DNA of 64,000 nt from a candidate division KSB1 bacterium (GTDB lineage Bacteria > Zhuqueibacterota > Zhuqueibacteria > Zhuqueibacterales > Zhuqueibacteraceae). Shown here one piece after another: positions 8,785 through 18,927 of this stretch. The first letter of the stretch is position 1. Every line of letters starts with the position of its first letter. The notes beneath the pieces were generated by a model that searched no databases, was not told the DNA's origin, and worked only from the letters and a program-made list of their open reading frames with translations. The position numbers were made by a program, and so were the translations under genes. The stretch covers positions 62,001 through 126,000 of the forward strand of contig JAPDPX010000010.1 in assembly GCA_034506255.1 (NCBI GenBank), read 5' to 3'.

Positions 8785-9789
8785 TCACTCGACATGGTAG
8801 ACCGCGGCCAACACGACTCTGCCAACCTTCTCCAGGCTGGCAGCGCTGCACTTGTCGGGCGTATCGGCAAGCGTGTGCCAATGGGGATAATCAAAGTCGA
8901 TGATATTGATCACCGGGACGCCGGCTTCCAGCAGGGGCACGTGATCATCGAAAACTTCGTGGCGCAGACGCGGCACAAACTCGCGAACGCCAAGGCGGCT
9001 GGCCAGATTCCACACCCGATCAACCACGGCGCGGGCATGGCGTACAGAGTTGCCTTCTTGAAAAATTTCCAGCTCGCGATCGCCGACCATGTCCAGCAGA
9101 ATGCCGAACAGCGGGTGGTAGCCCGCCAGTTTGGTGCGGGCAAAATGCTGTGCACCAATGGCATAGCTGCGCGAATCACCGGGCGTGCCGAAATCCTCAC
9201 CGTCGAACAACACGATGTCGACACCGACCGGCGGAGGGTTTCCCTTCAGCACGCGTGCGACTTCCAGCAACACTGCCACCCCGGAGGCGCCGTCATTGGC
9301 GCCCAAAACCGGCTCCTGGTGCCGGCTCGAATCCGGCTCCTCATCCGCCCACGGCCGTGAATCCCAATGCGCGCACAACAACACCCGCCGTCCGGCCTGG
9401 AGACGAAAGCCGGCGATGATGTTGGTGAGCTTTACGGTTTGTCTGAGACGGGGCGGGGTGTGCTCAAACGATTGGGTGACGACATGATCGGCATATTTCT
9501 GCAATTCGGCAATGAGAAAAGCGGCGGTCTGCTCGTGCGCAGCACTGCCGGGCACCCGCGGGCCAAACGCGCATTGCTGCCGCAACAGTGCATAGGCGCG
9601 GCTGCCGTCAAACGCCGGCACGATCAGCTCCGGTTCACGCTGCTGAAAGAAAACGGCCATCGTGAGTGCGATGGCCACCAGTCCCAGCCCGAGCGCCAGG
9701 CCGAGGAGTCGTTTGCCGGTCAAGGCCGGGCGTGCAGTTGCACGTCCTGAGGGCGCCGGCTTCTTTTTCTTTTTCGCGGTGCGTGTCAT
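8785..9789 (-). CDS. M28-family zinc peptidase (glutaminyl-peptide cyclotransferase-like)
   Basis: A 334-aa membrane-anchored metallohydrolase. A lysine-rich N-terminus (residues 1-26) precedes one transmembrane segment (about 27-48), so the catalytic domain should face the periplasm. Metal ligands are visible in order: His in LLCAHWDSRPW, bridging Asp in GANDGASGVAVLLEVA, Glu in LFDGEDFG, Asp in ILLDMVGDRELEIF, and His in DYPHWHTLADTPDKCS. The HWDSRPWAD...SRHQEPVLGAND pattern matches the bacterial glutaminyl cyclase-like branch of M28, so it may form N-terminal pyroglutamate rather than act as an aminopeptidase. It follows sprA by 137 bp on the same strand, which suggests processing of exported proteins. 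Confidence 0.88.
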   Translation of the reverse strand: MTRTAKKKKKPAPSGRATARPALTGKRLLGLALGLGLVAIALTMAVFFQQREPELIVPAFDGSRAYALLRQQCAFGPRVPGSAAHEQTAAFLIAELQKYADHVVTQSFEHTPPRLRQTVKLTNIIAGFRLQAGRRVLLCAHWDSRPWADEEPDSSRHQEPVLGANDGASGVAVLLEVARVLKGNPPPVGVDIVLFDGEDFGTPGDSRSYAIGAQHFARTKLAGYHPLFGILLDMVGDRELEIFQEGNSVRHARAVVDRVWNLASRLGVREFVPRLRHEVFDDHVPLLEAGVPVINIIDFDYPHWHTLADTPDKCSAASLEKVGRVVLAAVYHVE

Positions 9790-9926
9790 ATGATGCGGGC
9801 TTGCCGTGCCGCGGCACTGATTGGTTCGCCAGGTCGTGCCAGCGGGGTCTTGCTCGGGGCTTTCACCACAGCCGGGAGAATGAACGGCGCCTTGCAGCAG
9901 CCGCTGCCGCAGGAGAGTCCCACACC

Positions 9927-12900
9927 TCAGTTCCCACGGATGGCAATGTTGATATTAATGCCGAGTTCCCGGAAGTTCACCTTGCCGCTGCGGTTGTCCT
10001 CATTCTTGCCGATTTCAAAGTGGGCACCGCCCTGCACCCGGTTGCTGAACGAGTAGCGCACATCAGGCCGGAAGGACCACAGCTTGGTTTTGCTGTTTTC
10101 AATCTTTTCCGTTTTGCGCTTGTTCTCGCCGGTGCCCTCCGCCAATTGCGAGGTGGTGGCGCTGGTCTTGTAGTTGAAAGTGATGCCCAGATCCACCGAG
10201 TTTTTCAGCTCCTTGTTTTTCAGAAAGGGGAAGGGCAGGCGGAAGCCCGAGCGTTTGGAATAGTTGTGGGTGATGGAAAGATCCGAGCCATTGGTGAAAG
10301 TGGCGCTTTGGAAATAATAAAGCATCAACTCTTCGTCGGTCAACAAGTTTGAAAGCGGGCCGCTCTGGTTGATGTTGTATTGCGGCTTGTAGCCATTGTT
10401 GATGTTGTAGGTCAGGCTGGAGATCATGCCGTTCTTCCAACTGATGCTCAGCCGCAGCAGGGGCCGGAAGCTGATGGAAAAATCTTCCGAGGTGATGCCG
10501 CGGCGCGCCGGCGTGTTCTGCCAGGTCTGGGATTTTTTGCCGCTGAAATTGGTACTCATGCTCACCGAACTGGCCACGCTCTTGAACAGCGCCAGCTTCT
10601 CCAGCCCGCTGACGTTGAGCGTCCACTCCGGGAAGGGCAGGCCGCCACCATCCCCAATCTTGAACCAGGACAGGGATGAGCTGCCCGTGATTTGCGAGGT
10701 GATGGTGCGCTGGCGGTCATAATCGAAACGCAGTCCGATGTTGACATTGCGCGTCAGATCGAAGCCGCTGGAGGCGGAGAGGTTTTCCGAGCGGTTGTAG
10801 TTGCGGAAAATCGAGGCCAGCGAACCCTCCTGGCCCGGCCCGGGATCCAACACGAAGCCGAATTTGTAACCGACGCGGATGCTGTCGCTTGCCAGGCCAT
10901 TGTGGCTGACATTTTCACTTTTGCGATAGGTGACCGACACATCCTTGAAGTCAGCGAACCAGCGCATCAGTCCGGTGATGGGGTTGGGCAGGCCGCCCCG
11001 CTTCTTTTCGGGCTTGTCGGCATCATGCGGTGTGTCGCCTTTGCCCTTCTGCTCTTCCGGCTTGCTGCCCGGCGGCTGCTTGCCGGATTCCTCTTCGGGC
11101 CGGCTGCCGGGCCGGGCGCGGCTGCGGCTGCGATCTTCACGCCCGCCGGGTGTCGGTGCGGCCCTGCGTTTGGCAAACTGGAAAAGCTGGGAAAAACGCA
11201 CACTGGAATTGAATGAAATGCTGCGGCTGACGCTGGTACTCAGGCCGCCCACCCGCTGCTGCACGCTGTTGCTGAGGCGATACGTTGCATTGTAGCTCAG
11301 GCCGGTGGTCATCCAACTGAAGAGATTGGGATTGTAGCTGGCATTGAACGTCTGCGCGGTGCTGAGCAGCTCGCGCCTGCCCCAGGTGAAGCGCCGCAAC
11401 CCCTCGATGAAGGTCATGGGAGCCACGAGCGCATTGAGCGAGTCCCGGCCGCGCAACGCCCTGGGCTTGACCAGATTGTTGAACGACAGCGAGTAGTCGG
11501 TGGTGAGGTTTTCGAAAATCTTCATCGACCCGCTGAAGCTGTGATTGACGCCGTAGTTCTGCGTGAGAATGCTGTCCCCGCGCGCGCTTTCACGGCCGTT
11601 GAGAGTGCGCCGTGTTTGATTCAACTGCACGCTGTTGTTGGCCTGCAGCCTGGCATCAAAACGCTGCGGCGTGTAATACATTTTGGTGGTGCGCAATTTG
11701 CCGAACAGCGGCGTCTTCCTGTCGATCCAGCCGAACGGCTGGATGAAATTGTCGCGGCCGAAATTCAGCCGGTAATCGAGATTGCCGGTGTAGACGGTGC
11801 GCTCGGAAAGGCGGGTCGTGTTGTTGGTGGCATCGCTGAAACTGTAGCTGTAACTGGCGCTCAAATTGTCGAGCGTGTTCTTGATGAGGAAATTGCGCGA
11901 GCGGCTGCGCCGGCTGATGGTAACGTTGATGCCGCGCTGGCTGGAATTGGCATCGATCGCCGCCAGGCTGTCGGCGCGAAAACGCTCGAGCAGGTCGGGG
12001 GTCAGGAGAATGTCACTGCCCGGGATGTATTTCGGCCGCGCCCGGCTTTCGGAATAACTCATGCTCACCGGCACGCTCAAGCCCAGGCTTTGCGGCAGAA
12101 ATTTGTCGAGGGTGAGATTGCCGTTGAGCGAGAGGCGGCGGGTGTTGTCGCCGCTGCCGAAACGTGTGGCGACATTGTGAAAGTCGGCATCCTGGTTCTC
12201 GATCTCGAAATTGAGGTTGGCCACATCCGCCAGTTTGAGATCGACCCGGCCGCGCATGGCCATGCCCTTATCCTTCTGCACGCCGGACACGCGCAATTCG
12301 TCCATCCATACCTCCCCGGTAAAATCCTGGAAGGGATCGACGTTTTGCACGCCGGCCACCAGCAGCCGGATGTTGGTGAGCGAGGGATTGCCGCGCACGC
12401 GCCACTCCTGCCGCCGCCCGGGATTGGGGATGTAAACGAAATAGTCCGTCACCTTCAGCGAATCGGCGGGCAGGGCACGGATGCGCCTGATCTTGCCTGC
12501 GGCTTCGGCGGCGCGCAGCAGCAGGGAATCCTGCAGTTGGCGCTTGAAATCGGTCAAGGCGGGCAGGTAGATCGTCATTTCGTTGCGCCGGTCCCAGCGC
12601 GCGCTGTTTTGCCCGGAATTGGGGAAGGGATCGGGATAAACATCTGTGCGGAACTCATAAAAATTGCGCTCATCCGCGCCGAAACGCAGAAAGAACCGCA
12701 CCGTCGAAGTGTCGGCATTCACGCGAATGTCCTTGCCGCCGTAAACGAACATTTTCAGGCTGTCGTAGTGCACGAAATTCAGGGCATGCAGTGTCTTTTG
12801 CGCCAGCGCAGTCTCTCCCGGCCGCAATGCCGTCAGCCGCAGCACCTGCGATTGTTCTTTCTCCCTGATCTTCTGAATCAGATTGGTCTCGCGTTCGACG

Positions 12901-15900
12901 CCGGGCGGAAAGGGATAGGTCGGGTTTTCCTCGGTGTTGGTGATCGTCACCTCCAGCCGGTCATCCTGTTTGAAGTTGCCCAGGGCCGTGCTCTCCGTGG
13001 TAATGCCGACTTCCTTCCACTCATTGCTCACCAGGCTGATTTCCGCCAACTGCAGGCGGGTGGGTTGCGTGATGCCGTCAATCCAGATGCGGGCGTATTC
13101 CACGCGCGCCAGGGAGGGATTGCCCACCTTTTGCGCGATGTCCGCCAGCGGAATGCGATAGAGCGTCCAGCCGCTCTTGCCACGGCCGGAAATGTATTTT
13201 TCGGATTGCTCCGAATGGTTCAAGTCGATGAGGTAGCTGAAATAGGCGTTCTCGCGGTCGAGCGTACCGTTGTTGTTGAGATCCTCGGTGTCGGGCCGCA
13301 GGCCGCCTTCGTCACTTAAATTGCCGCCCTTGCCATTGGCCTCGGTGCCGTTCAACGTGCCGGTGCCGATGAAGGAGATTTTGTTGGAGACCCAGTCATC
13401 CTTGCTGGCGGGCTCGCCCCAATCCTGCCGGCCATTGCGGTTGACATCCCAGAAGTCGGCGGGATCATTGCCCGCCATCATGTCCATACCAATGTCCTCG
13501 CCCTCATCGAGAATGTTGTTGATGATGCGACTGCGCACCAGGTCTTCGGAATTGAGCGAGTCATTGGGAATGACATCCTCCGAGATCAAGCCGAGATCGA
13601 TATGCACGCGGCCGGTGTCGCCGTTGATCCAAATCTCCAGGAACTTTGCCTCGGTCTGATCGAAGTAGCCGGGGGAGAGCGCACGCAGGACGCCGGCCCA
13701 TGATTTCTCCAGCTCGGAGACCGGCGTACCCTGGGGCGTGGTGGCCTGCCGGGGTATAAAGTCAAACACCAGCACCGGCAGGTTCTGCGGCGCACCGCCC
13801 AGACCGGCATTGGTCTCACGCGTGGTGTAGATGTCCGTGACCGGGATGCCCTGCAGCGGATTCCACCAAATGAAATCGCCGCGCCGCGCCAGCGCCTGAC
13901 GCCGCCGCAACGTCAGGACATCGCCCTCCTCATAGCGGACGGCGGTGGCATCGTTGAGAACCTCCACGGGAATCGAGGCCTCGATCCAGGCCCGGCGCGA
14001 CACGCTCAGCGGCGTGGTGCGCTTGGTGCCCTCGAAGTCATCGACATAGGCCACGCCCTCGGGGTCGCCGGTTTTCTTGTTGTTGAGCGCGTTGGGATTG
14101 GGGATGATCTGCGCCACCTCGCCCTCGAAGTTGAGCGTGCTCACCTCCTGCGTCGAAAGCAGCGGCAGGGCATCGAGCGCGCGGCTGAGAAAATTGGGGC
14201 GGAACTGCAGGCGGGTGTTGATATCCCACACCAGATTCTTCATCGGCCCGCGTTCCTCGCTGCCGCTCAGCCGCACCCGCTGTTCGAGCGTGCGCTCGCT
14301 CAGGTACAACAACGTGCCGCCCAGGAAGGAATCCTTGTTGAAACGGTATTCCGCGCGCGAGCCGAGAATCGACTTCTTCTCGAGCTGAAAAAGCTGGTTG
14401 TTTTGATAGGTGATTTCCAGTTGCGCGTCGGGCTTGTTGGCCTCGGGATTGGTGACCGTCAAGGTGCCGGAGAAATAGTCGATGATGTAGTCCTGATCGC
14501 GCACCAGCCGGGTGCCGCGCAACAACACTTCCTCGGAACCCTCGATGACGTTGAAACCGAGTTGATAGGTGGTGGAGCGGTTCTGCGATTTGACCTCGAT
14601 GAAGAACTTGCTCAAACGCAACTGCTCGCTTTGCGACGAGGTGTCATACATCGCGGTGACCTGCTTCTCGACAGGCAGCAGGTTTTTCACGGTCTTGTAC
14701 TGGCCGGTGGCACGATCGAACACGAACACCGCATCCGAGGCGTCGAATGGCCGCAGGAAGGGAAAAGTGAGCTCGCCCAGGCCGCGATTGACGACGAAAC
14801 CATCGAGGTCGATTTGATTGTCGGGCCGCGGCTCGCCATTGACGTTGGTTTCATCCAGGCCGAAGATGTTCAAATAGGAGACCTGGGAGCCATCACTGCG
14901 GATCAGGGTCTCCTCCGGCGTGCCGGCGGAGCCGGGCTGGAAATACACGCGAATGTCCAACCCCTCTTCCGGAATGTTGCGGCTGCCGAGATCATAGACG
15001 TTTTTCCATTCCAGGTGCCAGGTATCGTCGAGATCGCGCGGTGCCGGCAGCGCGGTGCGTTCCCGCAGCAGCTTGAGCCGGATGTTTCCGGAGGCGTAAT
15101 TGATGTCGCCGTGAATCTCGCCGTCATTGGTTTGATAGGCCACCGCCAGCGCCTCCCCCTCCTGCAGGCGCTGGGTCAGGCGAATGAAGCCCAGCGTCGG
15201 CTCCAGGCGGTAATCCTGATCGATGAGCAACCGCCGGAAGCTGCCGTCAACTTTCTCACGCTCATCCGGCACGCCGATGAGGTTGCCCTGGGCATCGAGC
15301 TGAATGTCGCGGTAGGCCGTGCCCTGAATATTTTTGGGATCATCGACGCGCCCGGTGACGTAGACTTCCAGCCGGCTGATTTGACGGCCGGGAGGCACCG
15401 CGACGTGCCGCCATTTGTCGGAGAAGTAGCGGAAATTTTCACGGTACTCGCGGCTCAGGAAAAAGTAGGTGTCGCGCACGTAGTTGATGTCGCGTACGGT
15501 GTAGTTTTTGGCCTGCGCGCCGCCGCTGGCGGTGAGCTTCTTGCTTTCGCCCTTCTCCTGGCTGGCTATGGCGGTGAGGAAGAGATTGCCGAGCTGCATT
15601 TCGGATTTGATGCCGAACAACCCGGCGCTGGTGCCGCCGAAGGTGACATAGCGCGTGCCCGGCAGGGACAACGCAATGTTGCCGGCCTCGACTTTCTTGA
15701 GAATGTCATCCTCGAAGCCGGTGTAGTTGAGCTTGATGTTGTTTTCGAAATCGAAGGCGCGCTCGCTGTCCTGATCGACGTTGACCGTCACTTTCTCACC
15801 GATGCGGCCGGTGACGGTGAAACGCTGCTTTTGCGACATCTTGAAACTGGTGTTGGAGCCGAGATTGTAGGCCGTGCGCTGCTCGCTGCGATCCTCCTTG

Positions 15901-16481
15901 CGAAAGCCACCGTCGATCTGAATGTCACCCTGCACGTTCAAGCCGACGCTGCTGCCACCAAAGATTTGTGCGAACGCCCGGCTCTTGATCGGCACCGGAA
16001 TATCGATGTCCACGCCGCCGCGGCCGGTGCGTTGCTCGTGGCCGGTGGTCAGGCTTTTTGCCAGGGCGTTCTGCCACAACTTGTGCTGGTTATCCGACAG
16101 GCGCGCGCCATAGTAAACGGAGACAGGGGCTTTGTAAATCGGACGGATTGGCTGCTCAAACAGCTCTTCCCGGATGGTGATATACTGGCCGGTGGAATCG
16201 ATGGCGACTTTGCGTTGCAGGGAGGCGGGTTGCCAGCGCAACCAGGTGTTGCGGCCATGCAACCGGGTCAGGCCGATGGCAACCGGTTCGTCGAACGGTG
16301 ACACGCGCGGATCATAGCTGCGAATGTCGGGGAGCCACTGCTTCCAGACTGCCGGGCGCGTGCTGTCGGCTGGCGTCTGCGCCCAAACTTGGCCGGCGGC
16401 GGGACAAAAATAAAAAAAGACCAGAAAGCAACTGCAAAGCTGTGCCTTGGCCTGTTGTGCGATGCGCGACTCAAACGTCAT
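9927..16481 (-). CDS. sprA: SprA/Sov-family outer-membrane translocon of the type IX secretion system
   Basis: A 2184-aa outer-membrane protein of the SprA (Sov) family, the very large beta-barrel through which type IX secretion substrates leave the cell in Bacteroidota. An N-terminal signal peptide ends near QVWAQ (residue about 36). Family features in the N-terminal half include VYYGARLSDNQ, FGGSSVGLNVQGDIQIDGGF, NYTGFEDDILKKVEAGN and the paired FGIKSEMQLGNL. Central parts carry YVDDFEGTKR and VWMDELRVSG, and the C-terminal third is alternating beta-strand. A charged, proline-rich low-complexity segment lies at about residues 1770-1835. Length is near that of characterised SprA (about 2400 aa). 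No other T9SS component is in the window, and the leading gene-order neighbours are the M28 peptidase and DUF4390-like gene. Confidence 0.92.
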   Translation of the reverse strand: MTFESRIAQQAKAQLCSCFLVFFYFCPAAGQVWAQTPADSTRPAVWKQWLPDIRSYDPRVSPFDEPVAIGLTRLHGRNTWLRWQPASLQRKVAIDSTGQYITIREELFEQPIRPIYKAPVSVYYGARLSDNQHKLWQNALAKSLTTGHEQRTGRGGVDIDIPVPIKSRAFAQIFGGSSVGLNVQGDIQIDGGFRKEDRSEQRTAYNLGSNTSFKMSQKQRFTVTGRIGEKVTVNVDQDSERAFDFENNIKLNYTGFEDDILKKVEAGNIALSLPGTRYVTFGGTSAGLFGIKSEMQLGNLFLTAIASQEKGESKKLTASGGAQAKNYTVRDINYVRDTYFFLSREYRENFRYFSDKWRHVAVPPGRQISRLEVYVTGRVDDPKNIQGTAYRDIQLDAQGNLIGVPDEREKVDGSFRRLLIDQDYRLEPTLGFIRLTQRLQEGEALAVAYQTNDGEIHGDINYASGNIRLKLLRERTALPAPRDLDDTWHLEWKNVYDLGSRNIPEEGLDIRVYFQPGSAGTPEETLIRSDGSQVSYLNIFGLDETNVNGEPRPDNQIDLDGFVVNRGLGELTFPFLRPFDASDAVFVFDRATGQYKTVKNLLPVEKQVTAMYDTSSQSEQLRLSKFFIEVKSQNRSTTYQLGFNVIEGSEEVLLRGTRLVRDQDYIIDYFSGTLTVTNPEANKPDAQLEITYQNNQLFQLEKKSILGSRAEYRFNKDSFLGGTLLYLSERTLEQRVRLSGSEERGPMKNLVWDINTRLQFRPNFLSRALDALPLLSTQEVSTLNFEGEVAQIIPNPNALNNKKTGDPEGVAYVDDFEGTKRTTPLSVSRRAWIEASIPVEVLNDATAVRYEEGDVLTLRRRQALARRGDFIWWNPLQGIPVTDIYTTRETNAGLGGAPQNLPVLVFDFIPRQATTPQGTPVSELEKSWAGVLRALSPGYFDQTEAKFLEIWINGDTGRVHIDLGLISEDVIPNDSLNSEDLVRSRIINNILDEGEDIGMDMMAGNDPADFWDVNRNGRQDWGEPASKDDWVSNKISFIGTGTLNGTEANGKGGNLSDEGGLRPDTEDLNNNGTLDRENAYFSYLIDLNHSEQSEKYISGRGKSGWTLYRIPLADIAQKVGNPSLARVEYARIWIDGITQPTRLQLAEISLVSNEWKEVGITTESTALGNFKQDDRLEVTITNTEENPTYPFPPGVERETNLIQKIREKEQSQVLRLTALRPGETALAQKTLHALNFVHYDSLKMFVYGGKDIRVNADTSTVRFFLRFGADERNFYEFRTDVYPDPFPNSGQNSARWDRRNEMTIYLPALTDFKRQLQDSLLLRAAEAAGKIRRIRALPADSLKVTDYFVYIPNPGRRQEWRVRGNPSLTNIRLLVAGVQNVDPFQDFTGEVWMDELRVSGVQKDKGMAMRGRVDLKLADVANLNFEIENQDADFHNVATRFGSGDNTRRLSLNGNLTLDKFLPQSLGLSVPVSMSYSESRARPKYIPGSDILLTPDLLERFRADSLAAIDANSSQRGINVTISRRSRSRNFLIKNTLDNLSASYSYSFSDATNNTTRLSERTVYTGNLDYRLNFGRDNFIQPFGWIDRKTPLFGKLRTTKMYYTPQRFDARLQANNSVQLNQTRRTLNGRESARGDSILTQNYGVNHSFSGSMKIFENLTTDYSLSFNNLVKPRALRGRDSLNALVAPMTFIEGLRRFTWGRRELLSTAQTFNASYNPNLFSWMTTGLSYNATYRLSNSVQQRVGGLSTSVSRSISFNSSVRFSQLFQFAKRRAAPTPGGREDRSRSRARPGSRPEEESGKQPPGSKPEEQKGKGDTPHDADKPEKKRGGLPNPITGLMRWFADFKDVSVTYRKSENVSHNGLASDSIRVGYKFGFVLDPGPGQEGSLASIFRNYNRSENLSASSGFDLTRNVNIGLRFDYDRQRTITSQITGSSSLSWFKIGDGGGLPFPEWTLNVSGLEKLALFKSVASSVSMSTNFSGKKSQTWQNTPARRGITSEDFSISFRPLLRLSISWKNGMISSLTYNINNGYKPQYNINQSGPLSNLLTDEELMLYYFQSATFTNGSDLSITHNYSKRSGFRLPFPFLKNKELKNSVDLGITFNYKTSATTSQLAEGTGENKRKTEKIENSKTKLWSFRPDVRYSFSNRVQGGAHFEIGKNEDNRSGKVNFRELGININIAIRGN

Positions 16482-17398
16482 AAGGATCGAATCTCTGGAC
16501 TCTCAAGTTGATGTTCCGTAGCGATACGCTCGATAGCAGCCTCCATTTTTTGTTCCACGGGCGATTTCGAGTGTGCGAAAAGTAGTATTCCAGCCGTTGA
16601 GAAGCAAGGGAAAATATGATGCCAGCGCTGCCGCATCCCTCCCAACGCCACCATGGGTGCGCCAGTTCCGCCGGCTGGCACGGCCTCCGCAAAAAATAAT
16701 GGCACAAAGTCACGTTGGGACCTCCACGCCCGTATCGGCATCCGTCAGAATGAAAATGAGCTTTCGTAATAGTGCCTTCAGGCACGGACCCTGAAGGGTT
16801 CACTACAAAACGTGGTAAATTCTACCGACCACCCCGAAGCTTGCATTTTGGGGTGGGGCGCAGCTATAAACAGTTCGCTCCGCTGGCGCTGTTTTTTGGC
16901 GTTGCGTTGAGATGAGAGAGATGACCGCCGGCAGTTCCGCCCGGGACGCCCTGTCATCGCAAGGCAGAGATTCAACCCTCAATGTCAAGATCAAATCCCC
17001 AAATCCGCCCACGAAAGCAGAAATCCCACCGAAAAAGCCATTTCGTGGGATTCCATTTTCCCGGGAGAGAAGCCGTGTGACGCCTTCGGCAAACTGGTAC
17101 GACTTCACATTCGAAAAAAGTTTTGCTTGATTTCGAGCGGAATAACTGGCGGAGTTTGGTGCACACGCCATTTCTGCCAGGGAACAGCAAGCTAGCATGC
17201 CAAATTCAGGTAAAACGAGCCTCTCAACGTCAGCAACAAGCCACGAGAGGCACAAAGTCAACTTGGCGGATGATTTTTATGCGGCTGCCCGCGGAGCAAA
17301 ATTCTATGGCAAAGCAGGCAGTGGTTGGTTATATTGCCGCCACGCCCGCGCCACCGGCCGGGCCGCTGCACCAGACTCAGGTGAATTGCTGGTGAACC
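16482..17398. other. Long intergenic region between sprA and lptF, no gene seen
   Basis: No open frame here has family-like composition, and frames on both strands are short or overlap the sprA start. The stretch should hold the divergent promoters for sprA and lptF. It contains a 7-bp stem (CCACCCC / GGGGTGG, 16829-16856), a smaller ACCCT/AGGGT hairpin near 16789-16800, and one member of the inverted repeat pair that flanks lptFG (17161-17210). It may include degraded sequence. Confidence 0.6.
17161..17210 (-). repeat. Dispersed repeat, left copy flanking lptFG
   Basis: Read on the minus strand, this stretch matches 20100-20150 on the plus strand at roughly 43 of 50 positions by eye (shared cores CCTGAATTT, GCATGCT, TGCTGTTC and AGAAATGGCG). 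The two copies are inverted relative to each other and bracket the lptF-lptG pair. Confidence 0.65.
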
Positions 17399-18895
17399 AT
17401 GCCCAGATTCATTCTTGCACGCTACATACTGCGCGAACACATCGGCCCGTTCTTCTTCGCCTTCTCGCTGATCACCCTGTTGTTCCTGCTCAATTTGCTC
17501 TTCCGCGAGTTGAGCCGCATCCTGAGCAAAGGCCTGCCCTGGCACGTGGTGCTGGAATTCTTCCTGTTGAATCTGGCCTGGATTGTCGCGCTCGCCGTGC
17601 CCATGGCCGTGCTCACCGCCACGCTGATGGCTTTCGGCCGCCTGGCTGCCGACAATGAGATCACCGCCATGGAGGCGAGCGGCATCAGCATTTACCGCAT
17701 CATCGCGCCCGCCTTCCTCGCCGCCGGCGCACTGGCTGTATTCATGGTCTGGTTCAACAACAATGTGCTGCCGGATTTCAACCATCGCACACGCCTGCTG
17801 GGCAGCGACATCGCGCGCAAGCGGCCCGGCATCAGCATCGAGCCGGGCGTGTGGTATGACGGCATTCCCAACTATGGTCTGCTGGTGCAAGACCTGGAAG
17901 ACAGCAGCGGGGTGACGCGCGCCCGCAATCTGCTCATCAACGATTACAGCAGCACCGATCTGAACCGCACCATTTCCGCGCGGCGCGGCCTGCTCGAACT
18001 CAGCGCCAGCCAGGGCGCGCTGGTGCTGACGCTGTTCGACGGCGAAATGCAGGAAATCGATCTCAAGAAATCCGAGGAATTCCGCCGCATCGCCTTTCCC
18101 AAACACATCATCAAGATTCCGGTGGATGACATGTTCCTCAGCCGCAGCGAATCGGCATACCGCGGCGACCGGGAAAAAAGCGCGGCACACATGCGCGCCG
18201 AAGTGCGGCAAAACCACCAGGAGATTGCCGGCTGCCGCGAGCAAATCAACACCATTTTGGCGGGAGGCCTGCCGGCCTCGCTGCGGCAATTATTGAATAT
18301 CCCCGCCGATTCCAGTGCCGGAAACGCGCGCTGGGACAATTTCGCAGGTGTGCCTGACAGCGGCCCGCACCGCTCGCGAGTTCCGACCACGGCCGGGCCC
18401 TCATTGCAAGGCGGGTTGCCGCCGGCCGGCTCTTCACACAAAGCAAGTCTGGTTGAAGTATTGAACCACCAGCGCCATTTGCAGACCCAGATCAACCGTC
18501 AGCTCATGGCGATTCAGCAAAACCAGCGTCGCATCAAAGCGCTGAGCGTCGAAATTCAGAAGAAGTATTCCATCCCGGTGGCATGTCTGGTGTTCGTGAT
18601 GATCGGCGCGCCGCTCGGCACCATGGCGCGGCGCGGCGGGATGGCCACTGCCGGCGGTTTGAGCCTGCTCTTTTTTCTGATTTACTGGACGTTTCTGGTG
18701 GGCGGGGAAGACCTGGCCAAGCGCCAGATCATCTCCCCCTTCATGGCCATGTGGTCGGCGAATCTTTTCGTCGGGGCCTGCGGCCTGTTTTTGCTGATTC
18801 GTTCCGGCACCGTGCGCCCCTCCACCGACTTGTCGTGGGTGATCAAGCTTCTCCCGCGCCGCCCGCCAACGGCCGGACCAAACTCTGCAACGTGA
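17399..18895 (+). CDS. lptF: LptF/LptG-family permease (LPS export ABC transporter), first copy
   Basis: Inner-membrane subunit of the LptBFGC machine that extracts lipopolysaccharide and feeds the Lpt bridge. The 498-aa YjgP/YjgQ-family protein shows three N-terminal transmembrane helices (residues about 15-120, LARYILREHIGPFFFAF, EMEASGISIYRI coupling region), a periplasmic beta-jellyroll (about 125-260) and three C-terminal helices (about 395-480, VFVMIGAPLGTMARRGGMA). A 130-residue hydrophilic insertion with coiled-coil character sits between jellyroll and last helices, which makes it longer than the usual 360-400 aa. It is followed after 32 bp by its partner. Confidence 0.9.
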   Translation: MPRFILARYILREHIGPFFFAFSLITLLFLLNLLFRELSRILSKGLPWHVVLEFFLLNLAWIVALAVPMAVLTATLMAFGRLAADNEITAMEASGISIYRIIAPAFLAAGALAVFMVWFNNNVLPDFNHRTRLLGSDIARKRPGISIEPGVWYDGIPNYGLLVQDLEDSSGVTRARNLLINDYSSTDLNRTISARRGLLELSASQGALVLTLFDGEMQEIDLKKSEEFRRIAFPKHIIKIPVDDMFLSRSESAYRGDREKSAAHMRAEVRQNHQEIAGCREQINTILAGGLPASLRQLLNIPADSSAGNARWDNFAGVPDSGPHRSRVPTTAGPSLQGGLPPAGSSHKASLVEVLNHQRHLQTQINRQLMAIQQNQRRIKALSVEIQKKYSIPVACLVFVMIGAPLGTMARRGGMATAGGLSLLFFLIYWTFLVGGEDLAKRQIISPFMAMWSANLFVGACGLFLLIRSGTVRPSTDLSWVIKLLPRRPPTAGPNSAT

Positions 18896-18927
18896 ACGCG
18901 CCATGAGCGCCGCTCGCAGGATTCGCC

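Noticed and set aside
11541..16301. Long open frames (592 and 632 codons) on the plus strand opposite sprA
   Set aside because: They are antisense to a clear SprA frame, rich in residues expected from complementary GC-rich codons, and match no family pattern.
16471..16803. 110-codon minus-strand frame upstream of sprA
   Set aside because: It overlaps the sprA start in another frame, lacks a ribosome binding site and spans small hairpins.
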